Positions 11,325-22,765 of a stretch of DNA of 64,000 nucleotides are shown here, in pieces; position 1 is the first letter of the stretch, and each line of letters begins with the position of its first letter. The stretch comes from Ectobius pallidus (lineage: Eukaryota > Arthropoda > Insecta > Blattodea > Ectobiidae): positions 1,356,530-1,420,529 of the forward strand of contig CAXKWD010000006.1 in NCBI GenBank assembly GCA_964059195.1, read 5' to 3'. The position numbers and the translations under genes were made by a program. Below the pieces are notes generated by a model that saw nothing but the letters and a program-made list of their open reading frames with translations, did not search any database and was not told where the DNA came from.

Positions 11325-11665
11325 TTGGTCTGTTTGAGATTCGATTATGTTACACATAAGAATGCCATTAACTTTTTATCTATTGACCTTCCCCAGGCCT
11401 GATATCTTAACCCTCGGACTCACGGGCCAATAAGCAAACAACTGAAACATTATGGACAACAATGTCAGATATAAGTTGCGTACTCTTCGAAGATTTTCAT
11501 TGAATTTATTGATTTTTCTTTAAGTTCGAAGATTTCCATTGAATTTATTGAATTTTCTTTAAGTATAATACCCATGTTCTCTCATTTAAATACGTTAGTT
11601 TTACATCATCATATATATAATACCTAATTCAGAAAGATAAGTAAAACAAAAATAAATGGGCATAC
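11325..11665 (+). repeat. Local duplication, unit 2
   Basis: Second copy of the block at 10376-10675. It carries an extra internal duplication of about 40 bp, with GAAGATTTTCATTGAATTTA and a near-identical repeat. A third, weaker copy spans roughly 11820-12040, seen through CTCGGATTAACG and AACAATGTCAGA. Confidence 0.8.
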
Positions 11666-12855
11666 GTTGCTGTACAGCTCATAGAAGAGAAAACTGTTTA
11701 CCTGCATTACAAAAACAAACAACCATTGTGCTTTGCGAATAACACAACGGGTCACCAATCGTTTATAGTATTCATAATCAGAAATACACTACATTCTGTA
11801 GATTCCTATTTTTCTCCACTATTTCCCTTTTCCATATCTGAACCCTCGACCCTCGGATTAACGTGACAGTATACAACCAAAATGAACGAACTTTTGCTTG
11901 GAGCCAGTGGACATACGCAACGAAACGATCCAACGTTTTTTAACAATGTCAGAAATTATATGCGCAAACTTTTCGAACACTTTTGCCAAATATTACTTTC
12001 TCTTCAAATATAATACTATCATACAGCTCATAGAGAGTAAAATTTTTTACACTTTCACATGGATCGGGCTATGTGGTCAGCACAACGGGCCTCCAGCCGT
12101 TGATAGTATTAGAAATGCACTAACTTCTGTAGTTCCAGATTCTTTTCGCGATAATAGAGTTGCTGGCAGCTATTCCAGCGCATATCACACATAAGGACCT
12201 AAAGTCTGATGGTTTACTACTAATCTCAATTCGATAAGTGACCAACGAGGTGCACCCAAACAGTTGGCTGCTGGTAATAGTTCTTTGGAACTTACTTCTT
12301 GGCGTTATTGCAATTCTTGAAAAAAATCGGAGCGCCCCAAATTCATAATGTATTGTCTTCTTAGCTACTGATGATTATCAATGTGCACTAAAAGTTTCCT
12401 TCTACGTCCATATTTCACTATGAAAGGTACATGTAGACAGACCAGGCAAGTGCATAATATTTTTATTAAAAAAAATATATATATATATTACATTTATTTA
12501 TTACATTTACATTACATTATTTCACATTTAGTACAAGTAAAATAAAAAACAAACAGAAAATACTATTTATATTTTAGCATCTAAAATGTAACGTATGCCC
12601 CTAGATGAGCAAAGCTCGTGTTTAGGTGTATAATAGATTAATATAAATCTATTTATATATCAATGCACAGTATACTACAAACGAAAACTATAAGTATGAG
12701 TACAATGTATATAAAATAATTTTGCATCATTAACCAGTGGTTTATATAGAAATTAGAAGAAAAAAATTACAGAATAAATGGGGTTGAAACAATGAAAGAT
12801 AAAACAAAATTAAAGTTGTGCTATTAATATTATATAATATATATTTTTTTCTCTT

Positions 12856-13066
12856 AAAATGTTTGAGATTGTAATTCATATATTCGGGGTGCTCAGCAAT
12901 AAACGTGTTATATACAGTTTCAAACCATAGTTTTGTCCATGTAATTTCCCCTAGGTCTTTTACAATTTGATTCAGCGAAACTAAATATGGCGTGTCTTCG
13001 TGTATTTTGACATTGTATTTCTTCTATTTCTTGTATTTTCTTCTTGTATTAATTTATTTAGTTCAG
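12856..13066 (-). other. Coding-looking stretch of unknown origin
   Basis: On the minus strand one frame runs about 70 codons without a stop. It includes EDTPYLVSLNQIVKDLGEI followed by TWTKLWFETVYNTFIAEHPE and then YMNYNLKHFKR. The composition (W, charged and aromatic residues) is more protein-like than the neighbouring AT-rich frames. No start codon, splice signal or family is recognised, so this could be an exon, a transposon relic or chance. Confidence 0.2.
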
Positions 13067-13607
13067 GTTTAGTGGTGGTGTATGGGAAGAGTTATTTTTA
13101 TTTGCACTTTTAACAATGCGTACTCCAAGGCTTTGTTTCATCTAAGCGATATAGGTTCCCTCGTATTGTCTTCTATGTATGTTATTTTTTTTAATTTAAT
13201 AAAAATGCGAAGGTTGCGTTTGAAGTCTATAGTTACTCGGAAACCCTCCGGATTACATCTCTTGCACTCAGTTTAAAAGTAAATATTGTAACTTTATTTA
13301 CCTTTGGTGAAAATGGTTAGGTATGAGAGTGCGAGAAACCGCGGAAAACTATAAACCCCAAGTAGCAAAACAGCAAACAACGACATACATAAAACTTCTG
13401 TTTACTATAAAAGAAAGTAGAATCATTGAGACGAGTTTTTTTTTCCTATCGTCACCAGCTTTACTTCCCTTTTCGGAAAGCCTGTATACAAATCCCTGTA
13501 AAGGAAGAGCTAATCCCTGGACCAACACCAGACAGGACATGAAGGAACAACCGTGGATAGAGATCAACTCGAAGCGAGGTCTCCTTCTTTTGTCCTATGA
13601 CCTAGGA

Positions 13608-14259
13608 CAGCGTTTCTCAACCTATGGTCCGCGGACCACTGGTGGTCCGCGAAGATGGTGCAGATGGTCCGCAGACATTAAAAAATATCATATAGCAAGT
13701 GGAAAGTAAAGAAGTAAAAAATTTTCACATAAAATGGACACTAGATGTCGAAGTATTTAAAATCTTTGAAAATACAGCTGTCCTATTGCAAGTTTTCAGC
13801 AACCTATCTTTGTGAGAAGGGATTTTCATCGCTCGTTCAACTAAAAACAAAATACAGAAATCGACTTAATGTATCTGCTGATCTTCGACTAAATTTGACT
13901 AATATTGAGTCAGATATCCATGACCTCTGCAAGAGGCGACAAGCTCAACCATCTCATTAAAAGGAGTAATAACATAATACCTAATTATATTATCAAATTG
14001 GTAATAAATATTCAAGTCTGTTCAAAATATAATTTTACTGTCAATAGTTTACATCCAATTCAATAACAATACCGTCATATTAAAAAATGTATAATTAGAT
14101 TTATTTCGATATAATGACCTATAATTAATACCCCAAATATTAAGATTATAGACCTACATATAGCCTACTTTTAAAAAATGGGATGTAAAATTAGGGGTCC
14201 CTAAAACTTTCTTTAGACATTTTAGAGGTCCCCGGGTTCAAAAAGCTTGAGAAACGTTG
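13608..14259 (+). mobile_element. hAT element relic with transposase tail
   Basis: The left end reads CAGCGTTTCTCAACC and the right end inverts to CAACGTTTCTCAAGC. This is a hAT-type terminus with internal GGTCCGCGGACC palindromes. The 8 bp flanks ACCTAGGA and ACAAAAGG match poorly, so the target duplication is eroded. The inside holds the C-terminal end of a hAT transposase. Confidence 0.75.
13769..13960 (+). pseudogene. hAT transposase C-terminal fragment
   Basis: A frame reading FSATYLCEKGFSSLVQLKTK and then YRNRLNVSADLRLNLTNIES matches the C-terminal dimerisation region of the hAT transposases related to the ZBED5 and FAM200 proteins. It ends with an LCKRRQAQPSH tail and a stop. Only about 64 residues of an expected 600 or so remain, with no BED finger and no catalytic residues. 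It is a remnant carried inside a deleted element. Confidence 0.85.
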
Positions 14260-15667
14260 ACAAAAGGATACAGAGGCAACGGATAGGAACATTCTGATTA
14301 GGTGGCAAGTAAATTTCAAGAAGGAATTCACCTTTGCGAAATAGAAAACGCCACAAAATACCCTACATAGACTGGACGTTCAAGGGATCTAAACCGCGCC
14401 ATACTGAGTGTGAGCCCGTAATGTTGCTGCCTCGGTCACCTCACTGGAATGTAACGCGGTACCGCCTGGAAATCCGCGCTACAATTTCTTTCTTCTCATG
14501 AATGGTCTAAAACCGGCAAACTTTAGGACCGGAGAGAATACAGTAGCATTCCACAGTAAATTCGGTAAAATCAAAAATATCTACACATTTCATTGCTATA
14601 GGCCCAAGTATAAACTTTTCACTGTTGATGACGAATCGCCACTTCACTTCATTAAATTTACTATCAATTAGGTAAAAATAGCATGTTTATCTTACTGAGG
14701 CTAAAGAATGAAGCTAGTGAAATTTTTACGTAGACTAACACCAAGACCATTAAAAGACTCGAACCGTATAGTGCGGTTGCTTCTTGTGAAAATGGTAATG
14801 TTGACGAAGTTACATAATGAAATAAATATTTCAATCTGTAAAGAAAAACAATATTCGAGAAGTGCTTCTGAAAGCCTGGAACCAATATTCTTCTCAATGG
14901 AAATATTTACTAAAATCTGTAATACTTCGGTTGTCCGATTTACAATAATTACTTGGCTAATTTTTAAGTAAAATCAAGGACTAATAACAATGTTAAAATA
15001 TCTAATTCTTTGAGGAAACTGAAAACGAATATTTTAAAATGGTATTGAAATATAGATTATTTTTTAAAATAAATACGATTTTGGAAATATCGTTATAGGG
15101 GTACGCTGACATTTATCCAGTTGTAGAGGTTTCCATACGCAAATATTTTGAAAACCAATGTTGTATCACATGAGCAGCAAATGACGATTTGGTAAATAGC
15201 TGTTAGTTGGCTAGCAACTGTGAAATTATCAACAATATCAGTTACATACCCTTTACCGTTATCGCGAAGTATTCTTTACCTAAAAGAACTAATGTTTTAG
15301 CCAAGTTAATTGTAAGTGTTGAAATTAATAAATAATTTACATAAAATAATTATACGTAAAAAACAATAATATTGAAATAAAAACCAAGGTGAAAATCAAG
15401 GTGTAAAATTATTACCTAAAACAGACTAGGAATTTCCAAATACGAAAATAACAGAGCGTAACTTTTTTTTTTTCTGCGAGACTACTGTTACCGAGTGATG
15501 AGCCTTCAGGTAGTCACAGGAAAACTGAGATTCCATATGAGCTGTAAAAGGTAAGCCCTTCCTATTGTACTCAGATAAATAAAATTTTAAGGTTTCGAAA
15601 TTTTAAAAATATGCACTTGTTTCGGAGAGAAGTATCGCAATCACTCTTTCTGCCAGGTGACGTAGGC
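14260..15667. other. No gene seen
   Basis: AT-rich sequence with no assigned repeat and no coding frame that I trust. Confidence 0.4.
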
Positions 15668-16001
15668 CAGTCATTTGGTGCTCATAAAGGGGGTTACCTG
15701 GAAAGTTTTCCAGGAGTTTTGAAAATTGGTGATTTTATAGATTTCGACGTGCTCTTTTCGAATCTTCACTTTGCTACCTCGTATCTTTTCCGCTCGCGCC
15801 GCCATATTGGACAAATGGCGCCCAAAAAGTTTTTTTGACAATATCTCCTTTCCGACTCATTTTACGATGAAAATAGTTATGTAATAAATTAAACTAGAGA
15901 ACATTTCCTATAATTTATGTAGTAACGATTTTTTTTTTGTAAAATGAATAGTTTCAGCGTACGAGCGCCGCAAAGAGCGCCACGGAAGATGCGGATACGC
16001 T
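15668..16001 (+). repeat. Left long inverted repeat
   Basis: About 334 bp, inverted relative to 18010-18360. The inner end is GATGCGGATACGC. Confidence 0.9.
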
Positions 16002-16012
16002 AATAATAATCA

Positions 16013-16111
16013 ATACGGCAATCAAAACTTCATCTACATTTGATTCCGTAATAGTTGTCGGCGAAGATGTAGATCTTCTTACTCATTTGACGGCTCTTTC
16101 AACGCTTTCAA

Positions 16112-16143
<32 letters not shown>

Positions 16144-16562
16144 TATCACACCAGAAAAAGGGAAAATTTCGCAACGAATACATATTCAACAAAAAGTATC
16201 ATAGATAAAACAGCCGCAGATAACATAATATTATTTCTGCATGCCTTCAGTGGCTGTGATACATCAGGACTCTTTAAACAAAGAAAAATAAAATGTGCTA
16301 ATGTATTAAAAAAAAAGAATTAAACGAGCTTGTCCAGGTATTCAAAAACCAAAATGCTGATCCAGAGATCATTGCTGAAGCTTCCTCCTTGCATTGTACG
16401 GTTACAGTGGCGTGAAAAGTATGTTGTTAAACAACTATAGATATACATGCTTCACAAAATCAGCTTATGAAAATAAATTTAAACTTATTGCATCGCTGCC
16501 ACCAACAGGAGCAGTAGCACGACAACATTCGTTCCGAACTTATCACAAAGTTCACCAGTGGT
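16013..16562 (+). pseudogene. FEN1/XPG-like nuclease-type gene relic
   Basis: The first frame reads FDSVIVVGEDVDLLTHLTAL, with an acidic GEDVDLL motif. A CA/TA microsatellite at 16108-16142 has broken the gene. It resumes with KTAADNIILFLHAFSGCDTS, then shifts frame near 16310 to give LNELVQVFKNQNADPEIIAE, and shifts again near 16390 to give ASLPPTGAVARQHSFRTYHK. I recall this order from an uncharacterised, widespread animal gene family in which SGCDTT lies downstream of GEDtDLL. By motif logic GEDxDLL and SGCD parallel the active-site ITEDSDLL and SGCDYL motifs of FEN1/XPG nucleases. That relationship is my inference. The N-terminal part and the usual C terminus are absent. Confidence 0.6.
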
Positions 16563-16564
16563 AT

Positions 16565-16728
16565 GGAGTTGAATATATTCGTTGCGAAATTTTTCCTATT
16601 CCTGGTTTGAGATTATATATGTTTGAACGCGTAGATAGAGCCGTCAAAAGAATAAGAAGATGTACATCTTCGCCGACAACTATTACGGAATCGAATGTAG
16701 ATGAAATGCTGATTGCCGTAGACTAATG
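16565..16728 (-). repeat. Inverted copy of the GEDVDLL segment
   Basis: Read on the minus strand, this block repeats 16012-16190 almost base for base, including GATTCCGTAATAGTTGTCGG, but lacks the microsatellite. The plus-strand frame running through it is therefore antisense and does not encode a true C terminus. Confidence 0.85.
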
Positions 16729-18009
16729 ATTATATCAGCCTGAAAAAAAGACGAAAATTTCTGCGGTAAAAACGAAAATAGGTGTGTTTGATTAACTTCG
16801 CTGTGCTGAATTCGAAAAGGCATTTCGTTTTTCTCTATCACGTCTGGTTAATTGAAAATTGTGGAAAATGTTATTTTGACATTTTGTATAATAAAATAAC
16901 TGTATGCAGTTTTGATGCTGCATTTTGAAACTTTTTTATTTGCGGTAAGTGGTGTGATAGGTGATCTTAACTAATTTTGGGTCACTGAACATGAATCCGT
17001 TAACCGTTTCTACGTAACACGTCATGTTTTCTTGCAATAGGTACTTCAAAATGAGAGCTGTAAGTTATTGCTTAGACTAGCCTACAGGATAAAAAATACT
17101 TTAAAATTAAGATAATTTTGATAATACGCGTATTTACGGAGAAAATCAAATAATATTTTCCAACAGTCCAAGACGTATGTATTCCAGTATTTTTTGTGAG
17201 TGCAGGCCAAATAAATTTATTTTTTCCAAATCATCTGAAGCCGTACAATTGCTCAGTGACAAAAAAATCGAAGTTTGTTTGGAGGGGGAAATAAAGATGT
17301 GAACTTTTGGGAATTTTTCCATTGGTTATAAGCTAAAATCTATCAAATATATTTTAGTTGAGTAAATGGTATCTTATTTATTTTATTACATTGATCGAGC
17401 TCAACGGTTTTGAACATGTATTTTAATACATCTAAAATCTATAAGTTTCCCAAATTTCAAGTTTCTAGCTCATCTGGAAGTGAATAAACATCAATGTTAA
17501 TAAGTGGAAGATTAGACTGCCATAGATGTGCATCATGTTACGGCTATCCTGCAAGTTTGTCTATACTTATGGGGCAGCTAGAAACACCAAATTTAGCACG
17601 CTTATGACTGTTGTATGTGCCCACATTCCTACCAAATTGTATGATTCTATCTTTCATATCTTGTGTGTCAAATATTACATAATGTGAGAAAAATATACAA
17701 AATTTATTAAAATTAAAAAATCTAACTCAATCTAAGGGATAACCGATGGAGATACGTCAAAAGTCATAAGACCAAACTTGTAGACCTCTCAAAATCCGTT
17801 ACTGCTTCTGCAACCTGTTTTTTGATACGACTTACTGTTTAGCTACTATAAGCCCCCCCAAAAAAGTCTACACAGGCCTTAAAATTGCGTCCGCCATAAC
17901 AGTTAACACGAAAACTAGATGTGAAACAACAAAAATAGTGACATTTTTGAAATCAGGAGACCTTATTTAGTTAAAGCGCTTATTAAATGCTTTGCCGCAA
18001 AATGATGCA

Positions 18010-18360
18010 GGGAGTGGCGTATCCGCATCTTCCGTGGCTTTGGCCAAAACGCGTGTCGGAGTAGACTTTGCGGCGCTCGTACGCTGAAACTATTCATTTT
18101 TTTAAAAAATCGTTACTACATAAATTATAGGTAATTTCTCTAGTTTAATTTATTATATAACTATTTTCATCGTAATATGAGTCGGAAAGGAGATATTGTC
18201 AAAAAACTGTTTTTGGGCGCCATTTTTTCAATATGGCGGCGCGAGCGGCAAAGATACGAGGTAGCAAAGTGAAAATTCGAAAAGTGCACGTCGAAATCTA
18301 TAAAATCACCAATTTTCAAAACTCCCGGAAAACTTTCCAGGTAAAACTACCAAATGACTG
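18010..18360 (-). repeat. Right long inverted repeat
   Basis: Inverse partner of 15668-16001, about 350 bp. The open frame at 18233-18484 lies within it and runs past its end; it is not a gene. Confidence 0.9.
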
Positions 18361-20094
18361 GACTGTATCTGCAATTCTATCATGGTCTCAATTATTCTCA
18401 GACAGTTGTAGCTACTGTTTAAGTGTACAATATCAAAAGCTGGTACTCTTCGGTTTTACACTAGCTAGAAGTTTTAGGCTGTAAATAATTTGTAGAACAG
18501 TTCAAGTTTCATAAGAAATCATTATTACCGCCATTATACTGATTTTACTATAATAATATGTGCAACAAAACAGCTTAAAACGATAATTACATATTTTATT
18601 ATTTTTCAAATTTCGAAAAAAAAAGTTATAATATTACTTACGATCGGAATCTCAAACGCCTGAGTAAAGAATTATATACTTGTATAACATAACGAAGTGT
18701 AGAGATCCTTCGTACTTTGTTACAAGAAATCATTCAGCCATTCTTTGAGATAAGTTAATATTGACAGAATGAAGCAAAACATCTTCCTTATGTAAAATGT
18801 ACACAGTAGTTAATAATTACACTAATCGTCTACTTAAGTTTGAGTTTGGTTAATGAATTTGCCGTTGCTTAGGATAAGTATATTTAACAAGTCGCATCGT
18901 ATTTCTTGCGGCCGGTGCGTATATCTGACATTCTTACACTTTCCTGTGCCGATGTCTCAATCTGGGAGCCTCTAACCTCCCCCAGGTTCTCCATGGCCTA
19001 GACAGGGATCACTTTACCTGTTTACATCATATTTCTTGTCATATTTCTTGCTGTATTATTGGGAACGTTTCAACTTATGGTGTAGGGTTAACATTTGAAA
19101 TTCAATTATTTTAGACGTATCCGGAATTTTAAATACTGTATGTTAGAATAGGATAACTAGATGAAACATGATTTTAATAGTCTTACGTTCACAGAAGGAC
19201 TACTAGCAATAAATAATTACAAATACTGTGGCAGAGAAGAACGTTGGAGGCTGTCGTATAGAATTTATATAATCTGATACTTTTAAAGCATTTAAAAAAT
19301 CTGTTATAGGCCTAAAGAAGTACTTGCGAAAATTTGGAAAAGTAAGGACCATGCAATTTTATTTCAGTTTATTTTATTTATTTTTCGCACAAAATGTACT
19401 TTATGATTAGGGCCGGAAATCTATGAAAAATCATATTTTTAATAATTTACTCTATTACAGTTTTGTGTTAATATGTGTACATGATACGAAATAACAAAAA
19501 ATTGATGGTTTCATTTTGAATAAAGTTGCATATTTTATAGTTTTGTGATAGTGCATCATATTATGGTAATATATTTTTTTTTTGCATATTTTATTAAATT
19601 GTCTAATTTTTAATGCCTTATTTCTGAGAGATTTTAAATATTATGCACACCTGTAATTCAAACATTTACAGCATATGTTTTGAGAACCGACTGTACAATA
19701 ATTGACAGTACATAGGCTAATGCTTTCAGAACTGATTGTATATTATTCAAGCGACGTTTCACTTCATTACTTTTCAATTTAATAAAATTTGTTACAACGA
19801 TCTTGTCTTTTTAAAACTTCTGTAATGTAACGCATATAACTTCTACTATTCTTTGTAATTCATAACATAATTCAGCTAACAAGAGAACTAAAGTACTACA
19901 ATTTCTTAAACGATAAACCATATTTCATTGGTTCCAGAACATATTTTACAGATATTATAGCACTTATAATTACATGCATTTATCGTCTTGAGATAGAGCA
20001 TTCACTTCCGGGCCTTAGTCATGATTTAAATTTCTGGAAATGTTAAAATTCCCCTCTTAAGACTACTTAAAGTTCTTAAAAAGCTACAAACTAA
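18361..20094. other. No gene seen
   Basis: AT-rich, with no named repeat. The stretch 18909-19020 is more GC-rich but matches nothing I can name. Confidence 0.4.
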
Positions 20095-20240
20095 AACCCA
20101 TGGCGCTACATCCTTAGTGGAAGAAGGCCTGACCGCTGCGTCATCCAACAAAGGCACATGACAGAAGTGATGTGACACTTTGATGCACTTGGATGCAGAT
20201 GTGATGACAGATTGATGCAGGAAAATTCCCTTGCACCAAC
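20095..20240 (-). mobile_element. SINE family B fragment
   Basis: Shares the 3' portion of family B (plus strand: CCATGGCGCTACATCC, CGCTGCGTCATCCAAC) and lacks the tRNA-like head. Confidence 0.55.
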
Positions 20241-20367
20241 ACTACTCTTTTCATAACTAACAATATATCTCAAAATGATAAAAACCGATTCTTGCATTAA
20301 AACTTATGAAATCCCCCTATCATAACTCAAATATACGAAAGCTACCTTCATTGCTCAACATTCACTC

Positions 20368-20530
20368 GTGGCGTAATGGTTAAGACTCCAAGCTATATAA
20401 TGCTAGGGGTCCCGAGTTCAAATCCTGATCAATCCAAAATTTACTAGGAGGAATAAGTCTCAAATAGGTAGGTAGGGTGAAGAGGAGGTGAGAGGAAGGA
20501 GACTGGAAAGGAAGAGAATAAAGAAGAATT
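20368..20530 (+). mobile_element. tRNA-like SINE head, family D
   Basis: GTGGCGTAATGGTTAAGAC resembles an A box and GAGTTCAAATCCTGATC a B box, about 35 bases apart. The rest is purine-rich and I cannot fix the 3' end. Confidence 0.5.
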
Positions 20531-20831
20531 AAGGTATATTTTGTTTCATCAGTTTCGTAAGAGATGGCGCTACCGTCACTGCTAGTAGGCCTAGTACAAA
20601 TGCCGCCGCTAGGGGAGGGATTGAGAGTAGGAGTGGGGGACTCGGTTGTCGTAAAGTACCATTTTCCTGCCATCGTTGATTTAGGTCTAAATTTTTTTTT
20701 TCTTTACATGGTGACTGGTGCCCCAAAAATTCTATGTTATCTTTGTTCTCATGTTGTCCAGTTTTCATGATTTGTGTGTTAATATATAGTTATTTGTGCT
20801 TTCAGATTCTTGAACAAAACCAGCGTGGGAT

Positions 20832-21406
20832 GCTGAAATACTATTGCAAGTTCCCTGGTTGCTCATGAGGATATTATGAACATGGAAAGAACAATCATAT
20901 GTACAGATTCTCCAAACAGCCCCAAGATGTCCTGGAAACTTGGAAAACTATTTGTAATATTCCAAATGGGGTGAGTTGTAATAATTTTTATGTTTGTGAA
21001 GACCATTTGTTGCAAAAAGACATGAACTACACTATAGACAAATTAAATAAAGGTATGATGTGATTCCAAAGCATTTGCCTATCCATGAAAATGATAGGTC
21101 CATTCACAGTTCCGATACTGATACATTGTCGGTATTGGTAAGTGTCAGTTCTGATAGGCCCACTGACACTTCCGATACTGATACATTATCGGTACCAGTA
21201 AGTGTCAGTTCTGATAGGCCCACTGATACTTCCTATAGGCCTACTAATACGTTATTGGTACCGGTAAGTGTCAGTTCTGAAAATGGGCCTAGTAGTCATG
21301 GCAGTTCAGATTCTCAAGGCGATGATTACTCATTTCTGTCCTCTCCCTCTTTTGATAAGTTCTCAAAATTAAATATCTTTAAAAATGAACCGAACGACAT
21401 GAAATA
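20832..21406 (+). pseudogene. THAP-domain protein relic
   Basis: The frame begins MLKYYCKFPGCS and, after an in-frame stop, continues to FSKQPQDVLETWKTICNIPN and NNFYVCEDHFLQKDMN. This is the pattern of a C2CH THAP zinc finger: paired cysteines, then a conserved tryptophan, then C-x2-H-F. A second stop and a frameshift near 21058 separate it from a low-complexity Ser/Thr/Asp region. That region holds near-perfect repeats of a 20-residue unit (SDTDTLSVPVSVSSDRPTDT) and ends at 21406. THAP domains bind DNA in P-element transposases and many host factors; which source applies here is unclear. A second, inverted THAP relic lies at about 23790-24000. Confidence 0.7.
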
Positions 21407-21788
21407 ATAATTATGAAGAGCTGTGGATCCATTATGCCCTTTTGGAAGTCTATTATATTAAAATTTTCTACGAACAGTAAGTTTTAGCACAAAATCGGTA
21501 TGCAATGTCAGAAATCTGTAAAAAAAAACCTTTCTAACGATACCTCATTCATGCGTGTACAATTAGGACGTGTTGAGAGAAAGGTATCTTGACTTGAGAA
21601 ATAATATATATGATGGAAAATTTTGCATGGAACTTATCATGCCCATAACTCCTGATTGATAAACATTTTGTTGTTCAAAGTTGCGTGCGATCTTCATGAG
21701 TCGACATTGCAACATAGCGCTCCATGTATATTGTACTGCATTTTAAGGTCCGAATGCTCTATACATTGTGTGAGCAAGAACCTACAGC
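21407..21788. other. No gene seen
   Basis: AT-rich spacer with no recognised repeat. Confidence 0.4.
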
Positions 21789-22480
21789 GAGTCCCACACA
21801 AGAGTTGGCCAATGATGTGGGTTTCTGCATCGGGACAAGCACAGCTAAACTCCCGAGCGATCGGGTGAAATATCTATGCAAATAAAGCCACGATCGGTGT
21901 AATGATTCTGGTTCTCACATTTACAGTTAAATTTACAACGAAAATAAACATTTACCTCATCACAAGAGATGTTGGAAATGTTCTCCTCTTGCATCCACAC
22001 AATACTGGCACCTTTTTAGGAAATTTTCTTTCACGCGCTTAAGTTCAGCTTCCGAGATAGAATAAATTTCTCTTGTGATATTGTCTTTAAGTTCTTTTAA
22101 TGTATGGGAAATTGACCTATTGACCTATACACTTTATTTTCAAGTTTCCCCATAAATAATATTCACATGCTGTTAGAAGAACATAAAGACAATATCACAA
22201 GAGAAATTAACTCTATCTCGAAAGCTGAACTTATGCGCCTGAAAGAAAATTTCCTAAAAAGGTGCCAGTTTGGATGCAAGAGGAGAACATTTCCAACAAC
22301 TCTTGTGATGAGGTACGTGGTTATTTTCATTGTAATTTTAACTGTAAATGTGAGAACCTGAATCATTACACCGATCGCGGCTTTATTAGCTTAGATATTT
22401 CACTCAATCGCTCGGGAGTTGGAGCTGTGCCTGCCGCGACGAGGAAACCCGCGTCATTGGCCAACTCTTTCATGGGACTC
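21789..22480. repeat. Long palindrome with transposase-tail arms
   Basis: Arms at 21789-22100 and 22173-22480 are inverted copies with small differences, around a 72-base loop. Both arms carry the same short coding block; on the plus strand it reads NITREINSISKAELMRLKEN and FLKRCQFGC. This resembles the C-terminal tail of Tc1/IS630-type insect transposases, in which an RVKENFLRRCQ-like helix ends the protein. An RNA crossing it would fold into a hairpin of about 310 bp. Confidence 0.85.
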
Positions 22481-22765
22481 ATTGTAATTATGCACTATTT
22501 TATAAACCACTAGTCAAAGTTGCTTTGGATCAACTTCATAATTTATTCTATGTCTAGTAGGGTTAAGTGGGGTAATTGTAAATGATATTTACAGCTTCAA
22601 GTTTAAAATTTGTAAGTTTTTCTCAGTTCATTCCTAACATTTAATTGTTTCTACAACAAATCTTGTATACCCCTGATTGTACTGGAGACTTCTAGGATTT
22701 AAAATTAACTTTTTGGGCATATAAATAGATGTTTACAATGAACCCATGCTTTTGTTGTTAATAAC

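Larger units (their letters stand above)
15668..18360. mobile_element. 2.7 kb element with long inverted ends and nuclease-like gene relic
   Basis: The two ends are inverted copies of about 340 bp. They start CAGTCATTTGG and include GGCGCCATTTT-like, CGCGCCGCCATATTG-like and GCGTACGAGCGCCGCAAAG segments. The right arm has about 20 bp more than the left near its inner end. No convincing target duplication was found: the flanks are GACGTAGGC and GACTGTATC. The interior has a broken gene in its first 550 bp and then about 1.3 kb of sequence with no visible coding content. The superfamily is not assigned. The long arms resemble MULE-like or fold-back elements. Confidence 0.85.

Noticed and set aside
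16394..16726. 110-residue frame taken as one protein
   Set aside because: The second half (after about 16562) is the antisense of the inverted GEDVDLL block, so the joined protein is artificial.
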